Origin: Burkholderiales bacterium UBA1834
GTDB lineage: Bacteria; Pseudomonadota; Gammaproteobacteria; Burkholderiales; Burkholderiaceae_C
Direction of reading: 5' to 3'
Assembly: GCA_002339015.1 (NCBI GenBank)
Contig: DDJC01000035.1
Coordinates: forward strand, 1 to 54,455
DNA: 54,455 bases
Both the position numbers and the translations under genes were made by a program. Below, one piece after another: positions 51,601 through 54,455 of this stretch. The notes under the pieces are model-generated. The model searched no databases. It was not told the DNA's origin and saw only the letters and a list, made by a program, of their open reading frames with translations. Position 1 is the first letter of the stretch. The number at the start of each line of letters is the position of its first letter.

Positions 51601-52237
51601 CTGAGGCCACGCGGTTGCGCAAGTGCACATTGCTGAAGGGCACGGCCACGCTGGTGGGCAGCTTGAGCGTGATCGGCCGCAGGCGCAGTACCAGGCCTTC
51701 GCGCCAGTAGGGATGGCGCGAGTCGGACACGCAGGCCGATTCACACAGCGCGCCATACACGGGCTCGTTGCCGCACAGGCCTTCGATGGGGCCGACGGTG
51801 ATCTCGTACAGCCCCAGCGAGGCGGTTTCCTGCACCCCACCGGCAGGCTTGCCAGCGCACTCGCCGAACTCGGCATGGCCGCCGGGTGTCACGCTGGCCG
51901 TGGCCACCTTGAGCAGCTCGCTCACTTTGGCCTGCACATCGCCCACCGTGAGCACGAAGTGGCCGGCCGGCGTGATGGCCAGGCCACCACTGACCGTGAG
52001 TTGGTCGCCTGCCAGGCCCACGCCCAGCCCGTTGACCACGCCCCAGCCGCCGGCCAGGTTGGCGAGACGCACCTGCGTGCGGTGATAGGCCTGCTCCTGC
52101 GCCAGTGCATCGGCCTTGAGGAACTTGCCGTCGAAATAGTGCAGCCGGGTCAGCGGGCTGGCCTGCTCGATGAAGGCCACGCCGTCCTGCGTGTCCAGCT
52201 CGACGGAGCCGGCCGTGATGTCGTTCTGATTGCCCAT
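48617..52237 (-). CDS. Large eCIS-associated protein of unknown function
   Basis: 1206 residues. Near the N-terminus (28-75) it carries LTRLHYFDGKFLKADALAQEQ followed by LAGGWGVVNGLGVGL, a motif also present in the next upstream gene (MLLGVDELRTEQ ... LLHGVGVVAG) and, from memory, in proteins of phage-tail-like and eCIS loci. Then follow beta-rich regions, a coiled coil around 315-385 (LDGARKEIQALQKAYAESTKKLVEAL), an Ala-Lys-Pro linker at about 525-565 and a C-terminal half with repeated strand-loop patterns. No enzyme motif was recognised. It may be a structural or baseplate/fibre-like component or a cargo adaptor. The start at 52237 has GAGG; gaps to both neighbours are under 50 bases, so it is in one operon with them. 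Confidence 0.72.
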   Translation of the reverse strand: MGNQNDITAGSVELDTQDGVAFIEQASPLTRLHYFDGKFLKADALAQEQAYHRTQVRLANLAGGWGVVNGLGVGLAGDQLTVSGGLAITPAGHFVLTVGDVQAKVSELLKVATASVTPGGHAEFGECAGKPAGGVQETASLGLYEITVGPIEGLCGNEPVYGALCESACVSDSRHPYWREGLVLRLRPITLKLPTSVAVPFSNVHLRNRVASAYFAVEPGSTPPALSASGLASGVWCQPASLYGRDEVVIGLLAREGGVNRVIDAWSGRRERMQAQARGYWQGRMAMRPWNVFLAQILQFQCQLSGVFDNSDVVVTVPDNCDQIRAVLDGARKEIQALQKAYAESTKKLVEALAGGKPTKEEAQQLADQVQGSYAELFELSEMLSGAEAGQGALPANRLLLNSGFVELPPAGYLPVQPGKTPLIDQLSRLFGEGVRLHLRAARADVLPHLLEEAQHMARISLTKGLDQPSALEEVEIFVPDGQPVDVAVQHPGTWWSVDMSTQAIVLLSVLVSAGDETEQAAEAQSVAEAPKAGAKPSAKAAAKPAAKPAAKAGKTSAQPQARTGTAKASVPLDTQRQLAGENPLQLQGLARTEGDREDGSFGLALAVSLDPDLLTGELAPVAYQQALRNAFRSFKRVEDTTGSDDDSGGDRSVAFSFYLSTDIAKDPFDLAVGDETTFKGELRQLMRLGQVGAAGDARVSGTLSVLSRQSRSQGRTALVIELDMVSTVKVVNLNGQTKSRNTRLVQRLGLVRQGDGRTGVLLIDDEQFDAKSPPLNVDWDESPRLATVTMSRAAPQSGVGNMLRKMSAGNDGIAIDGQQAEEGDADTSPFTIASLQGLMQAPQPASPMGSQALTTLVSLSDATSDSAFLARARKRLFPSLEVAPQQDITAVLDWVLFRRRRPTFCDPACVPPAAPDVEAFQVWHIKVDSEKALKALRSALDNDNAEALSQFKLQPVGVLRYLNDSTEPEETPAKVLAMWQQATPGSKVVLGRAWETRPTAGQGWQNHFRLRAMLARIGSLTTPPPQGDGSITTLAKAPASLAGQSLDGGFLVVTIGAKEAVANTHRVLLVDYGTWADVEPSFKSGDHAGGWKALNEFAQSPDQNVQALSLQFKDNTLTEAQTQKLVKADKDWDAQNTNGNPFSRNVYRLDASVISDGVKPEVQGEFIAKTVGGQTAASYQIPGQTDLGGGAEVLTVIVYDIIYPR

Positions 52238-52284
52238 GGCGAACCTCGGTGGATGGTGGTGTGGGTGGAGATGAAGCGCGATGT

Positions 52285-53232
52285 CTAGGTGCTGGCCTTG
52301 CCGGCACGGCCGACGCGCTTGGCCTTGGAGGCGTCACCGGGCAGCAGGGCCTGCGCCAGCAGCGGCAGCAGCAGTTGCTGCAGCGCGCCCGTGGACAGCA
52401 GCAGCAGCCGGGTGTTCAGGTCGATGCTGTCCAGCGTGGCGGTCCAGCCGCCGGCGTCCTTCTTGAGGTGGACGCCGCGCAGGGTGCCCAGGGGCAGGCA
52501 CAAGTCGGCCGTATCGATGGGGTCGGGGGCTGCGGTGTCGATCTGCGAGAGCAGCAGGGCCAGCGCGGCATGGCTCTTAGCGGCTTCGTTGAGCGGCGGC
52601 ACCGGCGGTGTCTGCGGGGATGGATCGACGTTGGGGTCGGCGGGCGCAGGTGCCGGCGCAGGTGCCGGCGCGGGGCCAGGTGCCTCGGGCGGCGACACGT
52701 TGCGGCGCAGCAGCAGGGTCACGGTTTCGCACACACGCGAGTAGGCAATGTCGGACGCATTGCCCGCGCAGGGCTCGGCGATGGCGGGCACGGGGCTGCT
52801 CAGGCAGGTGCTGTAGCAGACGCGCACGTCCAGGTCGATGGTGGCGTCCTCCAGGCTGGCCAGGTCGTCGAAGGCTTCTTCGTTCCGGTGCTTGAGCCAC
52901 CACTGGACGAGGTTGACGCACTGGCTCACATCCAAGGCCAGATCACGGCCCAGCGCATCGACGGCGAAGCCGGGTCCCACGCGCAGGTCGAAGGTCTCGT
53001 CATCAAAGGTGAGGGGATAACCGGCCACCACGCCCACACCGTGCAGCAGGCGCTGGTGGCGGCGCGAGCGGCCGATGTGGAAGCCCTGCTCGGTGCGCAG
53101 TTCGTCCACGCCCAGCAGCATGCCGAAGTGCACGTTGAGCGTGCAGGCCGGGTTGTCGGGCAGGGTGGCATCGCAGCGCAGGCTGTCGGCCGTGGTCAGG
53201 CAGCCGGAGGGCGACAGATCGTTGAGGTTCAT
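52285..53232 (-). CDS. eCIS-associated protein sharing the HG-GVV-G motif
   Basis: 315 residues. The N-terminal motif HFGMLLGVDELRTEQGFHIG followed by RRHQRLLHGVGVVAGYPL (about 35-73) is the short counterpart of the motif in the 1206-residue protein. Middle: GPGFAVDALGRDLALD, with the Asp-rich strand pattern often following this motif. A Pro-Ala repeat (APAPAPAPAPA, about 187-198), encoded by a 12-base tandem repeat near 52643-52666, separates it from a helical C-terminal region. Six or more Cys residues occur in pairs (CYSTC, CETVTLL). Function unknown; gaps of 40 and 47 bases to neighbours indicate one operon. Confidence 0.72.
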   Translation of the reverse strand: MNLNDLSPSGCLTTADSLRCDATLPDNPACTLNVHFGMLLGVDELRTEQGFHIGRSRRHQRLLHGVGVVAGYPLTFDDETFDLRVGPGFAVDALGRDLALDVSQCVNLVQWWLKHRNEEAFDDLASLEDATIDLDVRVCYSTCLSSPVPAIAEPCAGNASDIAYSRVCETVTLLLRRNVSPPEAPGPAPAPAPAPAPADPNVDPSPQTPPVPPLNEAAKSHAALALLLSQIDTAAPDPIDTADLCLPLGTLRGVHLKKDAGGWTATLDSIDLNTRLLLLSTGALQQLLLPLLAQALLPGDASKAKRVGRAGKAST

Positions 53233-53272
53233 GGCTCAGGGCTCCAGCAACGGCAGGGATGGGCGCTCAGGC

Positions 53273-54455
53273 TCACAGCGGCGCCGTGTCGCGCGAAGCG
53301 GCCTTGGCGCGGCGCACGGCGGTGGCCTGCTCGGCCTGCGATTGGCCCAGGGCGCGCAGCGTGGCCTGCTCGGCAATGCGCTGGGTGCGGGTGGCCAGGC
53401 GGGCGGCGGTCAGGGTGGTGACAAGGTCGGTTTCGCGCGCGGCCAGGTCCTGCAGGCGCTGCGCCGGTGTGGGCGCCCCCTTGAACACAGTGAGCCGGGC
53501 GATGGCGTTGTCGAGTTGGTCCAGCGTGTCCCACAGCACTTCGGGCACGGCCGCGAACCAGCCCTGCAGGGTGGCGTAGGCGGCGGCATCGCTGGTGAGT
53601 TCTGCGCGCTTGGTGGTGCGGGCGCCGGCCTTGGCCGTGAGGTCGTCGAACTCGGTCTTGACCTCCGCGCCGTTGAGTTCGGCCAGGCTCTTGGCGGGGT
53701 TGGCCTTGAGCGCGGCGTTCAAGGCCTTGTCGTAGACGCTCTGGGCCTTGCGCCAGTCTTGCTCGGCATCATCGGCCGCGGTGAGCTTGACCAACACGGC
53801 CTCGCGTGCGGATTTGAGGCTGGCGTCGAACAGTTCGTCATGCTGGGCCGGGGTCAGGACGGGGTAGCTGGCGGGCGCCGTGGGATGCGGCGCGGGCAGC
53901 GCGGCCAGACGGGCCAGGGTGTCGCGGTCGTCAGCCAGGCGCGGGGCAATCTCCACGAGCAAGCGCACGGCCTGCCACGCTTGGTCGAACTGGCGCTGCG
54001 CGAGGGCCAAGGCGGTGGTGCTGGCAGCCAGACCCGCGGTGGCCACGTCCTGCGCCTGCGCGGCGCTGTCGAGCACCAGGGCGCGGCGGGCGCGCACACG
54101 GGCCAGGAAGCTCTTGTTGGCGGCGGCATTCGTGGGGAACTCGCCTTCCACGCGGTTTCTGGCACCGGCTTCGAAATCGCTCAGGGCCTGGGTGGCATCG
54201 GCGGCCAGGGTGCCCCAGGTGCCGCCGGCGCTCAAGGCCGCCACGGCCGCGGCGCGTTGCAGCGAGGCCTTGCTTTCCAGCTGTTGCGCCGCTTTGACCT
54301 CTGCCAGATCCAGCAGCAACGCGGCTTCAAGGGCCTGCAGGCGCTCGACCTCGGCCTTGGCCATCTGCAAGGCCAGGTCGGCACTGGCCTGGGCGTGCAG
54401 GGCTTCGTGCCAGGCGATCAGGGCCTGGCTCATGGCCAGCAGCAGCGGGTCGCCA
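53273..54455 (-). CDS. Ala-rich coiled-coil protein of the eCIS-like operon (possibly cut by the window edge)
   Basis: At least 386 residues if ATG at 54433 is used, but the frame stays open to the window end (GDPLLLA precedes that Met and reads like protein), so the true start may be outside. The visible part is almost wholly helical and rich in Ala, Leu, Lys and Glu, with long heptad stretches (LQMAKAEVERLQALEAALLLDLAEVKAAQ) and few aromatic residues, like a tape-measure, sheath-associated or chaperone-type scaffold. No known domain identified. It is first, in the visible part, of the operon leading to the DUF4157 protein. Confidence 0.65.
   Translation of the reverse strand, partial: GDPLLLAMSQALIAWHEALHAQASADLALQMAKAEVERLQALEAALLLDLAEVKAAQQLESKASLQRAAAVAALSAGGTWGTLAADATQALSDFEAGARNRVEGEFPTNAAANKSFLARVRARRALVLDSAAQAQDVATAGLAASTTALALAQRQFDQAWQAVRLLVEIAPRLADDRDTLARLAALPAPHPTAPASYPVLTPAQHDELFDASLKSAREAVLVKLTAADDAEQDWRKAQSVYDKALNAALKANPAKSLAELNGAEVKTEFDDLTAKAGARTTKRAELTSDAAAYATLQGWFAAVPEVLWDTLDQLDNAIARLTVFKGAPTPAQRLQDLAARETDLVTTLTAARLATRTQRIAEQATLRALGQSQAEQATAVRRAKAASRDTAPL

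Overview
The window is about 54 kb of very GC-rich, densely packed bacterial chromosome. Gene content and protein style point to a betaproteobacterium of the order Burkholderiales (Comamonadaceae/Sphaerotilaceae-like): short ModE with modABC, an orphan gspA-gspB pair, a SpuC/PuuA/PuuC/PuuD putrescine route, a RibH2-type lumazine synthase behind an FMN riboswitch, and many LysR/AraC regulators. This placement is inference from style, not from a database match. No rRNA, tRNA, CRISPR array or intact insertion sequence was seen.

Layout. 1-451: no gene recognised, two small hairpins. 452-3390: small metabolic and membrane genes (VOC protein, HD protein, YnfA, a coiled-coil membrane protein, fatty acid desaturase). 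3523-6610: molybdate uptake (short ModE, a ModE-type operator, modA-modB-modC). 6627-12618: putrescine degradation through gamma-glutamylated intermediates on the minus strand (puuD, puuA, spuC-type aminotransferase, then puuC), with an oppositely oriented ParA-type ATPase wedged between aminotransferase and puuC. 12851-18047: a membrane protein, a double-PAS diguanylate cyclase, gspA/exeA and gspB. 18150-20345: FMN riboswitch with ribH2, then hisC preceded by a His-containing leader ORF and a Rho-independent terminator (candidate attenuator). 20381-26334: isochorismatase-like hydrolase, rdgC, a phytase-like secreted protein, and an alkylation-repair pair (Ada-AlkA fusion plus ogt). 26379-31534: three-fold GAF-like protein, AraC/MFS divergent pair, secreted Cys-rich protein, thiolase. 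31652-40299: DctA-type symporter, GST, MTA/SAH nucleosidase, MAPEG protein, membrane legumain-like C13 peptidase, XRE regulator with divergent methyltransferase, beta-propeller-like lipoprotein. 40458-45120: LysR/azoreductase divergent pair and alkylsulfatase/LysR (SdsA/SdsB-like) divergent pair.

45127-54455 is a minus-strand operon that runs off the right edge: a coiled-coil protein, two proteins sharing an N-terminal motif (Y/M-x-D-x-x-x-L...HG-GVV-G), and a 1151-residue protein with an eCIS-core (DUF4157) HExxH domain, an HNH-like segment and a long beta-rich C-terminus. The most likely reading is the distal end of an extracellular contractile injection system (eCIS) locus with a payload/effector gene.

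The most unusual non-coding signal is a pair of about 150-nt elements (22103-22254 and 24006-24152) in inverted orientation on either side of the phytase-like gene. Their cores are alike, but each is closed by a different, internally perfect 23-24-bp inverted repeat. This is what a structure under compensatory change, or an element that inserts into hairpins, would look like.
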